Below are positions 53,910 to 62,454 of a DNA stretch of 64,000 bases, in pieces. The notes under the pieces were generated by a model, which saw only the letters and a list, made by a program, of their open reading frames with translations, was not told the origin of the DNA and searched no databases. The DNA is from Pandoraea aquatica (lineage in GTDB: Bacteria; Pseudomonadota; Gammaproteobacteria; Burkholderiales; Burkholderiaceae), in assembly GCF_902459565.1 (NCBI RefSeq), contig NZ_CABPSN010000002.1, forward strand, positions 682,001 to 746,000, written 5' to 3'. The stretch's first letter is position 1; every line of letters starts with the position of its first letter. A program made the position numbers and the translations under genes.

Positions 53910-55049
53910 ATGAGCGAATCCACTCAAAAGGCACCAGGGTCCATCCTCGGTGGCATGGGCCGCGAGCGCCGTCTGAACGTGGGCGGCACGCCGTCCGCGC
54001 CGACGGTGCTGTGCCTGTGTGCATTGCTGGGGGCGGCGATTGCCGTCGCCAGCAGCGTCTACACGATCGGGGCCCTGCGTGAAGGGCTGATCGCCAATCA
54101 ACTGGGCGGCTGGTGGGTGCCCGTCGGTACGGTGCTGCTCGGGCTGGCGTCGTTGCTCGTGCTTATTCCGCTGGTGCGTGCGTTTGCGCGTTACCGGGAC
54201 TTCCGAAGCGCTACATCGCGTCGTGACATCGTCGCGGCGCGTGTGGCGAAGGCCGAAGCCGGGGTGCAAAGCTGGATCACGCTGGGCTACACGCTGGCCC
54301 AACTGATCGTCGTGCTCGCGTTGCAGTTCGTGCTGGCGAACGATCTGGCAGTGGCGAAGACATTCTTCCTCGTCCCGCTCATCGCGGAGACGTTCCCGCT
54401 CGTGCTTGAAGCCTTCTGGGTGAACGTGAAGATATTCCTGATCGCGGAAGTCTTCGTGCTGATCTGGGGCCTGATCGTGGCGCTCGCCATGTTCGCACCG
54501 GGCAATGCCGGCAAGCCGCTGCGTTTCATCGCCACGGCTTACGTCGACATCTTCCGCGCGATGCCCGCCGTGCTGGTGATCTATCTGGTCGGTTTCGGCC
54601 TGCCGCTCACCGGCGTGCCGATCCTGAAGGACCTGTCGCTGACCACTTACGTCGTGATCGCGTTGACGCTCACCGTCGGCGCGTACGTGGCGGAGATCTA
54701 CCGCGCCGGTATTCAGGGCGTGCACTGGTCGCAGGTGGCGGCGGCGCGCTCGCTCGGCCTGTCGTACACGCAGACGCTGCGCTTCGTGGTGTTGCCGCAG
54801 GGTATCCGGCAGATCATTCCGCCGCTGCTCAACGCCTTCATCGCGTTGCAGAAGGACACGGCGCTCGTGAACGTCGTCGGGGTGATCGATGCCTTCAACC
54901 AGTCGATGGTGATCGCGTCGAACCACTACAACCTGTCGGCGGCCACGACTGTCGCCATCCTGTTCATCATCATCTCGGTTCCGCAGGTGCGCTTTGTGGA
55001 ACGGATGGCCAAACGCGACCGCGCCCGCATGCGTGCCGGCGGTGCCTGA
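53910..55049 (+). CDS. Amino-acid-type ABC transporter permease
   Basis: The 379-residue inner-membrane protein is longer than the usual 220-250-residue amino-acid permease. An N-terminal region with two or three extra helices (about residues 30-140) precedes the permease domain, which carries the family segments WVNVKIFLIAEVFVLIWGL, FRAMPAVLVIYLVGFGLP and the coupling loop EAARSLG-like VAAARSLGLSYTQTLRFVVLPQGIRQIIPPLLN. No second permease gene is present, so it probably forms a homodimer. It starts 38 bp after the binding protein. Confidence 0.88.
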   Translation: MSESTQKAPGSILGGMGRERRLNVGGTPSAPTVLCLCALLGAAIAVASSVYTIGALREGLIANQLGGWWVPVGTVLLGLASLLVLIPLVRAFARYRDFRSATSRRDIVAARVAKAEAGVQSWITLGYTLAQLIVVLALQFVLANDLAVAKTFFLVPLIAETFPLVLEAFWVNVKIFLIAEVFVLIWGLIVALAMFAPGNAGKPLRFIATAYVDIFRAMPAVLVIYLVGFGLPLTGVPILKDLSLTTYVVIALTLTVGAYVAEIYRAGIQGVHWSQVAAARSLGLSYTQTLRFVVLPQGIRQIIPPLLNAFIALQKDTALVNVVGVIDAFNQSMVIASNHYNLSAATTVAILFIIISVPQVRFVERMAKRDRARMRAGGA

Positions 55050-55062
55050 GGAGCGAACGACC

Positions 55063-55806
55063 ATGTCATTCATCGAGATTCGCGACATTGCCAAGTCATA
55101 TGGCGACGTGTCGGTCATCAACGGTCTGGCGATGACGGTGGAGGAGCATCAGGTGGTGTGCCTGATCGGTCCGTCCGGTTCCGGCAAGTCGACGTTGCTG
55201 CGCTGTATCAACGGGCTGGAGTCCATCGACGCGGGCGAGATCCTCGTGCACGGCGACCGCATTACCGGGCCCGGCGTGGACGTCAACTCGCTGCGCCGGG
55301 ACATCGGTATCGTGTTCCAGGGCTACAACCTGTTCCCGCACATGACCGTGCTGGAGAACGTCACACTCGCGCCGATTCGCGTGCTCAAGCAGCCCAAACG
55401 TGAAGCGGAAGAACGTGCGATGGCGTTGCTGGAGCGCTTCAGTCTGGCGCACAAGGCGAACGAGTATCCGGACCGCATGTCGGGCGGGCAGCAACAACGC
55501 GTGGCCATCGTGCGTGCGCTGGCGATGGACCCGATGGTGTTGTTGCTCGACGAAATCACGTCGGCGCTCGATCCGGAGCTGGTGTCCGAAGTGCTCAACA
55601 TCGTGCGCGATCTGGCACACGAGGGCATGACGATGCTGCTCGCCACGCACGAGATGGGCTTCGCGCGCGAGGTCGCATCGAAGGTCTGCTTCCTGTGCGA
55701 CGGTGCAGTATGCGAGGAGGGGCCGCCGGAGCAGATTTTCGGCGATCCGCAGCAGGAACGTACGCGTGCTTTCCTGCGGAGCATCCGGCAAGCCAAGCGT
55801 CTGTAA
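55063..55806 (+). CDS. Amino-acid-type ABC transporter ATP-binding protein
   Basis: The 247-residue ATPase has Walker [21 protein letters not shown]-loop VFQGYNLFPHMTVLENV, signature MSGGQQQRVAIVRALAM, Walker B VLLLDEITSALDPE and switch histidine ATHEMGFARE, all typical of the polar-amino-acid importer ATPases (GlnQ/HisP group). It starts 13 bp after the permease and closes the operon at a terminator. Confidence 0.93.
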   Translation: MSFIEIRDIAKSYGDVSVINGLAMTVEEHQVVCLIGPSGSGKSTLLRCINGLESIDAGEILVHGDRITGPGVDVNSLRRDIGIVFQGYNLFPHMTVLENVTLAPIRVLKQPKREAEERAMALLERFSLAHKANEYPDRMSGGQQQRVAIVRALAMDPMVLLLDEITSALDPELVSEVLNIVRDLAHEGMTMLLATHEMGFAREVASKVCFLCDGAVCEEGPPEQIFGDPQQERTRAFLRSIRQAKRL

Positions 55807-55811
55807 TGAAC

Positions 55812-55845
55812 ACCCCCTCGCGCCTCACGGTTCGAGGGGGGGTTT
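55812..55845 (+). terminator. Rho-independent terminator after the ABC operon
   Basis: ACCCCCTCG pairs with CGAGGGGGG across a 12-base loop, followed by TTTCTT. It lies six bases after the stop codon. Confidence 0.8.
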
Positions 55846-55875
55846 CTTGGATGCGACGTTTTCTGCGCGAGGCGA

Positions 55876-56913
55876 TCAGGCGATGTATGGTCCGGTCGAA
55901 TCCCGCAGAACCAGCTTCGTTTTCACCGTGCTGACCTTGGTCGGTTGTCCGGCGCGCTTGCGCAGGAATGTGTCGACGGCCGCCTCGCCGAGCGATTGCG
56001 TGGGGATCGCGACCGTGGTCAGCGGCGGCTCCAGCAGCGACGCGAGTTCGATATCGCCGACGCCCACGACCGACACCGATTCCCCGACCTTCAGGCCGCA
56101 GCGCGTGGCGGCGCGATAGACCAGCGGTGCGAGCAGGTCGTCATCGCAGACGAACGCCGTCGGACGGTCGGGCTGCGAGAGCAAAGCTTCGATACTTGAT
56201 GACGAGGTCTCGCCGAACGGCAATTCGATCTCCCGACGGGCGTCGTACTTAAGCCCGTGCGCCTGCAATCCTTCCCGATACGCCCGTGATCGCACGCGGA
56301 ACGTGTTGGCTTCGAGATCGAAGCCCACGCGCGCGATGCGCGTATGCCCGAGCGACGCGAGGTGATCGACCATCTCCCGCACGATGACATCCGATGCGAT
56401 GAAGACGTCCGCATCGGCAGACGAATCGCCGTCGACCACGACGACGGACGTCGGCATGATCTCCAGCGCACGCGCCGTCCACGACGCCTCCCAGAAGATC
56501 ATGCCGTCAAAGGCGTGTGCATCGAGGCTAAGCAGCAGACGCTCCGGGTCGTTCCCGTACTCTCCGGAGTCGCCGGTGTTGATGAGCACGGTGGCGTAAC
56601 CGTTGGCCGCAGCACTCCCGATCACCGACTTCAGCACCGAAGCGAAGTAGGGGTTCGAGACGTTCGGCACGCCCAGTGCGAGCAGCTTCTGCGTGCCGAG
56701 CTTCAGGCCGCGCGCCGACGAGTTCGGCCGATAGCCCAGCGTCTGGGCGGCCTGAAGGATCTGTTCGCGCCGCTCGGGCGTGACGCGGCCCTCGGCCTTG
56801 CCACCGAACACCAGCGACACCGTGGATTGGGAAACACCGGCCAGACGGGCGACATCGCGGCTCGTCGGACGCGCAGCCGCAGGACTTTTCTTCTTATCGC
56901 TCATTGCGTTCAT
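55876..56913 (-). CDS. LacI-family transcriptional regulator
   Basis: The 345-residue protein has the LacI headpiece (TSRDVARLAGVSQSTVSLVFGGKAEGRVTPERREQIL, residues 17-55) with the hinge ending in GLKLGTQKLLALGV, and a sugar-binding-protein-like core (VPNVSNPYFASVLKSVIG; PTAFVCDDDLLAPLVYRAA; LTTVAIPTQSLGEAAVDTFL). It represses or activates transport and catabolic genes in response to a small ligand. It is divergent from phoD with two palindromes between them. An alternative ATG three codons in is possible. The ligand is unknown. Confidence 0.9.
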   Translation of the reverse strand: MNAMSDKKKSPAAARPTSRDVARLAGVSQSTVSLVFGGKAEGRVTPERREQILQAAQTLGYRPNSSARGLKLGTQKLLALGVPNVSNPYFASVLKSVIGSAAANGYATVLINTGDSGEYGNDPERLLLSLDAHAFDGMIFWEASWTARALEIMPTSVVVVDGDSSADADVFIASDVIVREMVDHLASLGHTRIARVGFDLEANTFRVRSRAYREGLQAHGLKYDARREIELPFGETSSSSIEALLSQPDRPTAFVCDDDLLAPLVYRAATRCGLKVGESVSVVGVGDIELASLLEPPLTTVAIPTQSLGEAAVDTFLRKRAGQPTKVSTVKTKLVLRDSTGPYIA

Positions 56914-56922
56914 TCACGCGTT

Positions 56923-56938
56923 GAATTTTTAAAAATTC
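56923..56938. promoter_or_regulatory. AT-rich 16-bp palindrome next to the LacI gene
   Basis: GAATTTTT-AAAAATTC is a perfect palindrome 10 bases upstream of the LacI ATG. In this high-GC region such an AT-rich perfect dyad stands out and may be the LacI-type operator for self-repression. Confidence 0.45.
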
Positions 56939-56962
56939 GAGTTTAGTGGTTAAAATCCGTCA

Positions 56963-56976
56963 GTCATACGTATGAC
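56963..56976. promoter_or_regulatory. GTCATACGTATGAC palindrome upstream of phoD
   Basis: This perfect 14-bp palindrome is 51 bases before the phoD ATG. It contains TCAT and ATGA halves but not the direct-repeat spacing of a Pho box, so a different regulator (perhaps the divergent LacI protein) is more likely. Confidence 0.4.
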
Positions 56977-57027
56977 ACGATCCGAAATGCATACTTCGAC
57001 GCATTCGCAGTGTAATGGGAAACAGCA

Positions 57028-58560
57028 ATGAAGCGTCGTACCTTTCTCGCCGGCTCCGGTCTTCTGGTGGGTGCCCCGGCGGTGATCATCCGGCAGTCGA
57101 GCGCGCGCAGCGTGTCGCACGGCACCCGCTTTCCGTTCTCGGTCGCGAGCGGCGATCCGACCGCGGATGCCGTTGTGCTCTGGACGCGTCTTGCACGCGA
57201 CACCGTCGACACGAGCCCTGTGGCGAGTACGCCGGTGAACGTCGAGTGGATGGTTGCGACCGACCGCCGGATGACGAAGGTCGTGCGGCGCGGCGTCGCC
57301 GTCGCAGAGCCGATGTACGGGCATTCGGTGCACGTCGATGTCGCGGGTCTCGCGCCGGATCGGGAGTACTGGTACGCCTTTCGCTGCGGCAACGAGCTGA
57401 GCCCGATCGGACGCACTCGCACGTTGCCGTCCGAGCGTGCCGATATCTCGCGCTTCAGGTTCAATGTCGTGTCGTGTCAAAACTGGGAGCAAGGGTATTT
57501 CGATGCTTATGACGGCATGGCCGCCGACGATCCGTCTTTTGTGATGCACGTCGGCGATTACATCTACGACGTGAGCCGTGGCGGCGGGGTGCGCGACCAC
57601 GAGCGCCGCGCACTGCCGATGACGCTCGACGACTATCGCCGCCGTCACGCGCTGTACAAGACTGACGCCGCATTGCGACGTGCGCATGAAACGTTCGCGT
57701 TCATTTTCACGCTCGACAACCACGACGCCCTGGAAGACAACACCACCGACGTCACCCAACTCAAGCGTCGCGCGGCCGCCTATCAGGCGTGGTACGAGTT
57801 TCAGCCGGTGCGCTATGCGCCGCTGCCGGCATCGCCCGCTATGCAGATTCAGCGGGGCTACGACATCGGCAATCTGATGCGTCTCACGATTCCCGACACG
57901 CGCCAGTTCCGTGATTCGGAGACGCCGTGCGCGTCGGTATCGGATAGCAAGTTCGCGTTCGGTGTCTACGAGCAGGCGTGCAAGGCCAACGATGCGCCTG
58001 AGCGTTCGATGCTCGGCGCAGGACAGGAGTTGTGGCTCAAGGATCGTTTGCAGAACACGCCCGCGCAGTGGAACATGATTGCTTCGACGGTGAAGATGAC
58101 GCCGTTCGACATGCGGCACAATGACGCCCTTTACCGCTACCTGCAATCGTGGGACGGCTATCCCGCCGAGCGCAATCGCATCCTTGATCAGATCACGGCG
58201 GCTCGTGTGCCTAACCCGGTCTCGCTCTCGGGCGACATTCACTCGTACATCATCTCGTCCGTGGTGCGCAATGTGGGCGACGACCCGCGCACTGCGCCGA
58301 TGACAGAACTGGTGGGCACGTCGATCAGCGCGCTGTGGCCCGAGCCGCTCGACAAGCCGATGGCGCAGGGATTGCCGCTGAACCCGCACGTCAACTATTA
58401 CGAGAGTCAGCAGCGCGGATACATGCGATGCACGGTCACGCGCGACGCGCTGCTCACCGATCTGCGCACGATCGACTTTACCGACAAACCCGGTGGCACC
58501 GTCCGGACGAGCAAGCGCTTCGTCGTCGAGAACGGCAAGACCGGCGCACAGGAAATCTGA
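57028..58560 (+). CDS. phoD: PhoD-family alkaline phosphatase / phosphodiesterase
   Basis: The 510-residue protein has a Tat signal (MKRRTFLAGSGLLVGAP, twin arginine at 3-4), a fibronectin-like N-terminal domain (FPFSVASGDPTADAVVLWTRL) and a PhoD metallophosphatase domain (SCQNWEQGYFDAYDGMAADDPSFVMHVGDYIYD, FTLDNHDALEDN and VSLSGDIHSYIIS), which carry the Fe/Ca ligands. It hydrolyses phosphate mono- and diesters in the periplasm. It is divergent from lacI and six bases upstream of an HD hydrolase, so both genes form an operon. The start is at the Tat peptide. Confidence 0.9.
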   Translation: MKRRTFLAGSGLLVGAPAVIIRQSSARSVSHGTRFPFSVASGDPTADAVVLWTRLARDTVDTSPVASTPVNVEWMVATDRRMTKVVRRGVAVAEPMYGHSVHVDVAGLAPDREYWYAFRCGNELSPIGRTRTLPSERADISRFRFNVVSCQNWEQGYFDAYDGMAADDPSFVMHVGDYIYDVSRGGGVRDHERRALPMTLDDYRRRHALYKTDAALRRAHETFAFIFTLDNHDALEDNTTDVTQLKRRAAAYQAWYEFQPVRYAPLPASPAMQIQRGYDIGNLMRLTIPDTRQFRDSETPCASVSDSKFAFGVYEQACKANDAPERSMLGAGQELWLKDRLQNTPAQWNMIASTVKMTPFDMRHNDALYRYLQSWDGYPAERNRILDQITAARVPNPVSLSGDIHSYIISSVVRNVGDDPRTAPMTELVGTSISALWPEPLDKPMAQGLPLNPHVNYYESQQRGYMRCTVTRDALLTDLRTIDFTDKPGGTVRTSKRFVVENGKTGAQEI

Positions 58561-58565
58561 ACGTC

Positions 58566-59267
58566 ATGAACGCTACGACTCATCCGCTGCTGCAAGCCTT
58601 CTTCCCCTATGGCGACGTGATCGCCGCCGTGCTCCGCATCATGGGCGTTTCTGCCGATCAGCAGGACAGCGACGACGGCTCGCACGACTGGTCGCATCTG
58701 ATTCGTGTGTGGAAACTGGTGACGGAAATCGCCGTCGACGATCCGACGCTCGATCTTGAGATGCTCGCGGTATCGGTGCTGCTGCACGACTGCGTGCAAG
58801 TGGAGAAGACGGACCCGCGCCGCGCGCAAGCGTCAAGGTTGTCGGCGGCGAAGGCCAGCGAGGTGCTGCGCACCCTGGGGTGGGACGCCATGCGCATCGA
58901 CGCCACGGCGCACGTCATCGAAGCGCACAGCTTCTCGGCGGGAATCGAGCCCCGCACGAGTGAAGCGGGCGTGCTGCGCGATGCCGACCGGCTCGATGCC
59001 ATCGGCGCCATCGGTATCGCCCGCACGTTCTACGTCGCAGGGCGCAATGGCTCGCGGCTTTACGACCCGCTCGATCCTTTCGCCACGGATCGCGACCTTG
59101 ACGACCGCCGCTTTGCACTCGATCACTTCGAGACGAAGCTGCTGCACCTCGCGGACGGTTTGACGACAGACACCGCGCGGCGCATCGGAGAACACCGCAT
59201 CGCCACCATGCGCGCCTACGTCGAGCTGCTGCGCGACGAGATTACAACGACACGTCCAACGTCCTGA
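58566..59267 (+). CDS. HD-domain hydrolase (YedJ-like)
   Basis: The 233-residue cytosolic protein has the HD metal-binding pattern of the YedJ group: HDWSHLIRVWKL, VSVLLHDCVQVEK and AHVIEAHSFS, followed by LRDADRLDAIGAIGIARTF. These proteins are phosphohydrolases with poorly known substrates, possibly nucleotides. The tight spacing to phoD (six bases) suggests coexpression in phosphate recycling, but this is context only. The tail is Thr-rich. Confidence 0.85.
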   Translation: MNATTHPLLQAFFPYGDVIAAVLRIMGVSADQQDSDDGSHDWSHLIRVWKLVTEIAVDDPTLDLEMLAVSVLLHDCVQVEKTDPRRAQASRLSAAKASEVLRTLGWDAMRIDATAHVIEAHSFSAGIEPRTSEAGVLRDADRLDAIGAIGIARTFYVAGRNGSRLYDPLDPFATDRDLDDRRFALDHFETKLLHLADGLTTDTARRIGEHRIATMRAYVELLRDEITTTRPTS

Positions 59268-59341
59268 TCGTCTCTGAACCCTTCCTGATCCTATAACACT
59301 GACGAATGAGAATTCGTCAACTGTTGACAAGTTAATTAGTT

Positions 59342-60493
59342 ATGCGAAATAACATGATGAAGATGCCCGTCGCGGCAGGTCTGCTGCTGGGTGCCGTCTG
59401 CGCGATGCCGTCCGTCGCGCTGGCGCAGAGTTCGGTGACGCTGTACGGCATCATCGACACCAGCCTGCAATATGTGAATCACGCAGGCGGCAAGCAAAGC
59501 CAGATATCGATGGTGACGGGCAACGGTCTCGGCACGCGCTGGGGCGTTACCGGCACCGAGGATCTCGGCGGCGGGCTGCAATCCGTGTTCAAGCTGGAGA
59601 ACGGCTTCGATTCGACCAACGGCAAGCTGCTGCAAGGCTCGCGGGAGTTCGGGCGTCAGGCGTACGTGGGATTGACGAGCCGCGAGTGGGGCTCGGTGCT
59701 GATCGGGCGGCAGTACGACCCGCTGATCGATCAGGTGCTGCCGACACAGGGCAACTTCTTCGTGGCGGGCTACTGGACTGCGCCGGGCGACGTCGACAAC
59801 TCGCAGAACACGGCGCGTGTAAGCAATTCCGTGAAGTGGACGAGTCCGGTGTGGCGCGGCGTGCAGATCGAAGGCATGTATGCGCTCGGCGGCGTGGCGG
59901 GTGCGCAGGCCTCCGGTCAGACGTACAGTGCCGCAGGGTCCTACACGTTCGGCCCGGCGCGTGTGGCGGCAGGGTATCTGCATATCGATAACGGCAATGC
60001 CCGCGCGACGACACGTCCGTCGAGCACGACCGACTTCTTCTTCGTGAGTGCCGTGAACCGCGCATACGCCAGCGCGAAGTCCATCGACATTTATCGGGCA
60101 GGGGGACGTTACACGCTCGGCAACGTCACGCTCGGCGGCTACTACAGCCAGTCGTATTACAACGCGGATGCCGCTTCGACTTTCCGAACGACGCAGCGCT
60201 ACGACAGCTATGGTGTCTACGCGGTGTGGCAAATCTCGCCCGCGCTCGCTGCGCAGACGGGCTACGACTACCTGAATTCATCGGGGGATTCGTCGGCGCA
60301 CTACCATCAGGTCAGTGCGGCGGTGGATTACAGCCTTAGCAAGCGCACGGACCTCTTCTGTGTGGTGACTTACGCGCACGCTACGGGCTACAACGGCATC
60401 GGTCCGGCACAGGCGGCCATTGCGACCGTCTACGTCGACGCGGGCGTGAATTCGCAGATGTATGTCACTGCTGGCGTGCGGCACAAGTTCTGA
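59342..60493 (+). CDS. Gram-negative trimeric porin (beta-proteobacterial type)
   Basis: The 383-residue outer-membrane protein has a signal peptide (cleavage after ALAQ, residue 28) and the beta-proteobacterial porin pattern: SSVTLYGIIDTSLQYVNHAGG, GTRWGVTGTEDLGGGLQSVFKLENGF, REFGRQAYVGLTSREWGSVLIGRQYDP and a C-terminal Phe (VRHKF). It should form a 16-strand trimer for small hydrophilic solutes. The ATG at 59342 is close to an AT-rich upstream region. It stands alone, convergent with the Lrp regulator gene. Confidence 0.92.
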   Translation: MRNNMMKMPVAAGLLLGAVCAMPSVALAQSSVTLYGIIDTSLQYVNHAGGKQSQISMVTGNGLGTRWGVTGTEDLGGGLQSVFKLENGFDSTNGKLLQGSREFGRQAYVGLTSREWGSVLIGRQYDPLIDQVLPTQGNFFVAGYWTAPGDVDNSQNTARVSNSVKWTSPVWRGVQIEGMYALGGVAGAQASGQTYSAAGSYTFGPARVAAGYLHIDNGNARATTRPSSTTDFFFVSAVNRAYASAKSIDIYRAGGRYTLGNVTLGGYYSQSYYNADAASTFRTTQRYDSYGVYAVWQISPALAAQTGYDYLNSSGDSSAHYHQVSAAVDYSLSKRTDLFCVVTYAHATGYNGIGPAQAAIATVYVDAGVNSQMYVTAGVRHKF

Positions 60494-60513
60494 GCTGCAA
60501 CGTCCTCGTCTCC

Positions 60514-60545
60514 ACGCCGTCGTCAGGTTCACCCTGCGACGGCGT
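60514..60545. terminator. Hairpin at the porin/Lrp convergent end
   Basis: ACGCCGTCG and CGACGGCGT form a perfect nine-pair stem with a 14-base loop. The hairpin overlaps the last codons of the Lrp gene and has no T run, so it may stall rather than terminate transcription. Confidence 0.4.
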
Positions 60546-61002
60546 CCAGCGGTACCTCCAGCCCGACCTTCACGTTGCTCATCGAGACGAGCGTCTTGAA
60601 GCGTTTGACGTTGTTGCTCTCGAAGAACAGCGAGCGCGTGAGCGTCGTGTACTGCGCCATGTTCTGCACGACCATGATCACCACGAAGTCGCATTCCCCC
60701 GCGACGTAATAGCACTGCTGCACCTGCGGACAGGCGAGAAAGCTGCGCTTCATGGCGTCGAGCAGGTCGAGACGTTCGTTCTCGACTTCGACTTCCGTGA
60801 TGATCGTGAGCGGATAGCCGACCTGCTCCGGGTCGACCAGCGAGACGGTTTTGCGCGTCACGCCTTCCTCCGCGAGTTTCTTCAGCCGCCGGTTCACTGC
60901 CGCAGACGACAGATTGACCTGCGCCCCCAGCGCGTGCTGAGGCGTTGTCGCATCCTGCTGAATCGCCGCAAGGAGGGCGATGTCGTAACTGTCGAGGCTC
61001 AT
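60529..61002 (-). CDS. Lrp/AsnC-family transcriptional regulator
   Basis: The 157-residue protein has the N-terminal helix-turn-helix (LDSYDIALLAAIQQDATTPQHALGAQVNLSSAAVNRRLKKL in pattern, residues 3-43) and the C-terminal RAM ligand domain (VVIMVVQNMAQYTTLTRSLFF). Lrp-type proteins bind amino acids and act on nearby amino-acid genes. It is divergent from the M20 hydrolase gene, and with the diaminopropionate lyase it probably regulates a diamino-acid or N-carbamoyl amino-acid unit. Confidence 0.9.
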   Translation of the reverse strand: MSLDSYDIALLAAIQQDATTPQHALGAQVNLSSAAVNRRLKKLAEEGVTRKTVSLVDPEQVGYPLTIITEVEVENERLDLLDAMKRSFLACPQVQQCYYVAGECDFVVIMVVQNMAQYTTLTRSLFFESNNVKRFKTLVSMSNVKVGLEVPLDAVAG

Positions 61003-61161
61003 TTGCGCAATAAAAATTCGATAGAGACGCCAAAAACGCGTAAATCGTACGCGTACTCCGGAATATTATTCAGGCTGTCCGATGATACTCCGCTAGCGGC
61101 GACCTCCCGAAGTCCATGCCGCAGCGCGCTTTCGACCCCTAGAAGAACAACCGACCGCCTC

Positions 61162-62430
61162 ATGTCCGACACGAAAACCCCCGCGCTTCGCCTGAACGGC
61201 CCCGTCCTGCTCCAACAACTTCGCGAACTTGGCGAGATCGGCACCGATCCCGTCGCAGGTGGCCGCACGCGCGTTGCGCTGACCGACGACGAGAAGGCTG
61301 GCCGCGATCAGGTCGTCGCGTGGATGCGCGCGCTCGATCTCGACGTGCAGATCGACCGCATCGGCAACATCTTCGGCACGCTGCCCTCGGCGACGAAGGA
61401 CGCTTCGGGTCAAATGCCCCGCCCGCTGATGATGGGCTCGCACATCGATACGGTCGTCAACGCCGGTGCGCTCGATGGGTGCTACGGCGTGCTCGGCGGT
61501 CTGGCGGTCGTGCGCGCGTTTCGCGACGCAGGCATCGTGCCGTCGCGTCCGATCACGGTGGCGGCGTTCACCAATGAGGAAGGCGCGCGCTTCCACCCCG
61601 ACATGATGGGATCGCTCGTGCACGCGGGCGGGCTGCCGGTGGACGAAGCGCTCGACGCCATCGGTACCGATGGCGCGCGTCTGGGCGACGAACTCGTGCG
61701 CATCGGCTACGCCGGTGAGATGGAACCCGGCACGCTCGTTCCTCACGAATACCTTGAACTGCACATCGAGCAGGGGCCGATTCTCGAAGCCGAAGGGCTG
61801 GAGATCGGTGTCGTCGAGAACTTGCAGGGCATCTCGTGGCAGCAGATCACCGTGCAGGGCAACGCCAACCACGCGGGCACGACGCCGACACGTCTGCGTC
61901 ACGATGCCGGTTACGTGGCCTCGGCGACGGTGACCGAGCTGCGACGGATTGCCGTCGAATCGGGCACGACGCTCGCGACGGTTGGCACGATGAAGTTCGA
62001 GCCGAGCGTCATCAACGTGATTGCGCGCCGCGCGGTGTTCACCGTCGACATGCGCGATCCGAGCGAACAGCGTCTTGCGCAGAGCGAAGCGCGTCTGGCC
62101 GATTTTCTGACGAAGATCGCGGAGGCCGAAGGCGTGCGTATTTCGACGGAGCGTCTGGCGCGCTTCACGCCGGTGGTCTTCAACGCCGAACTGGCCGACG
62201 TGATCGAAGCCTGCGTCAAGCGCCGGGGTCTGTCGTACAAGCGCATGACGTCGGGCGCGGGACACGATGCGCAAATGATCGCGCGCATTGCCCCGGCGGC
62301 GATGATCTTCGTGCCGAGCCGTGGCGGCATCAGCCACAACCCGCGCGAACACACCGACGACGACCAACTGGTGCGCGGTGCCGAGGTGCTGCTCGACGTC
62401 GTCGCGCAACGACTGGGCGTGCCGCTGTAA
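61162..62430 (+). CDS. M20-family Zn-dependent amidohydrolase (N-carbamoyl-L-amino-acid hydrolase / allantoate amidohydrolase type)
   Basis: The 422-residue enzyme binds two metals: His94 (GSHIDT), Asp105 (GALDGCYG), Glu139-Glu140 (TNEEGARF), His201 (LELHIEQGP) and a late His in SHNPREHT. The dimerisation lid contains NANHAGTTPTRLRHDA. Members hydrolyse N-carbamoyl amino acids, allantoate or ureidoglycolate. Adjacent diaminopropionate ammonia-lyase and Lrp genes point to an amino-acid derivative. The ATG at 61162 begins the family; the frame upstream overlaps the Lrp gene and is rejected. The 322-bp gap behind it is filled by a MITE-like element. Confidence 0.88.
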   Translation: MSDTKTPALRLNGPVLLQQLRELGEIGTDPVAGGRTRVALTDDEKAGRDQVVAWMRALDLDVQIDRIGNIFGTLPSATKDASGQMPRPLMMGSHIDTVVNAGALDGCYGVLGGLAVVRAFRDAGIVPSRPITVAAFTNEEGARFHPDMMGSLVHAGGLPVDEALDAIGTDGARLGDELVRIGYAGEMEPGTLVPHEYLELHIEQGPILEAEGLEIGVVENLQGISWQQITVQGNANHAGTTPTRLRHDAGYVASATVTELRRIAVESGTTLATVGTMKFEPSVINVIARRAVFTVDMRDPSEQRLAQSEARLADFLTKIAEAEGVRISTERLARFTPVVFNAELADVIEACVKRRGLSYKRMTSGAGHDAQMIARIAPAAMIFVPSRGGISHNPREHTDDDQLVRGAEVLLDVVAQRLGVPL

Positions 62431-62454
62431 GTCAGCGGCTGCGTTCATGAACAT

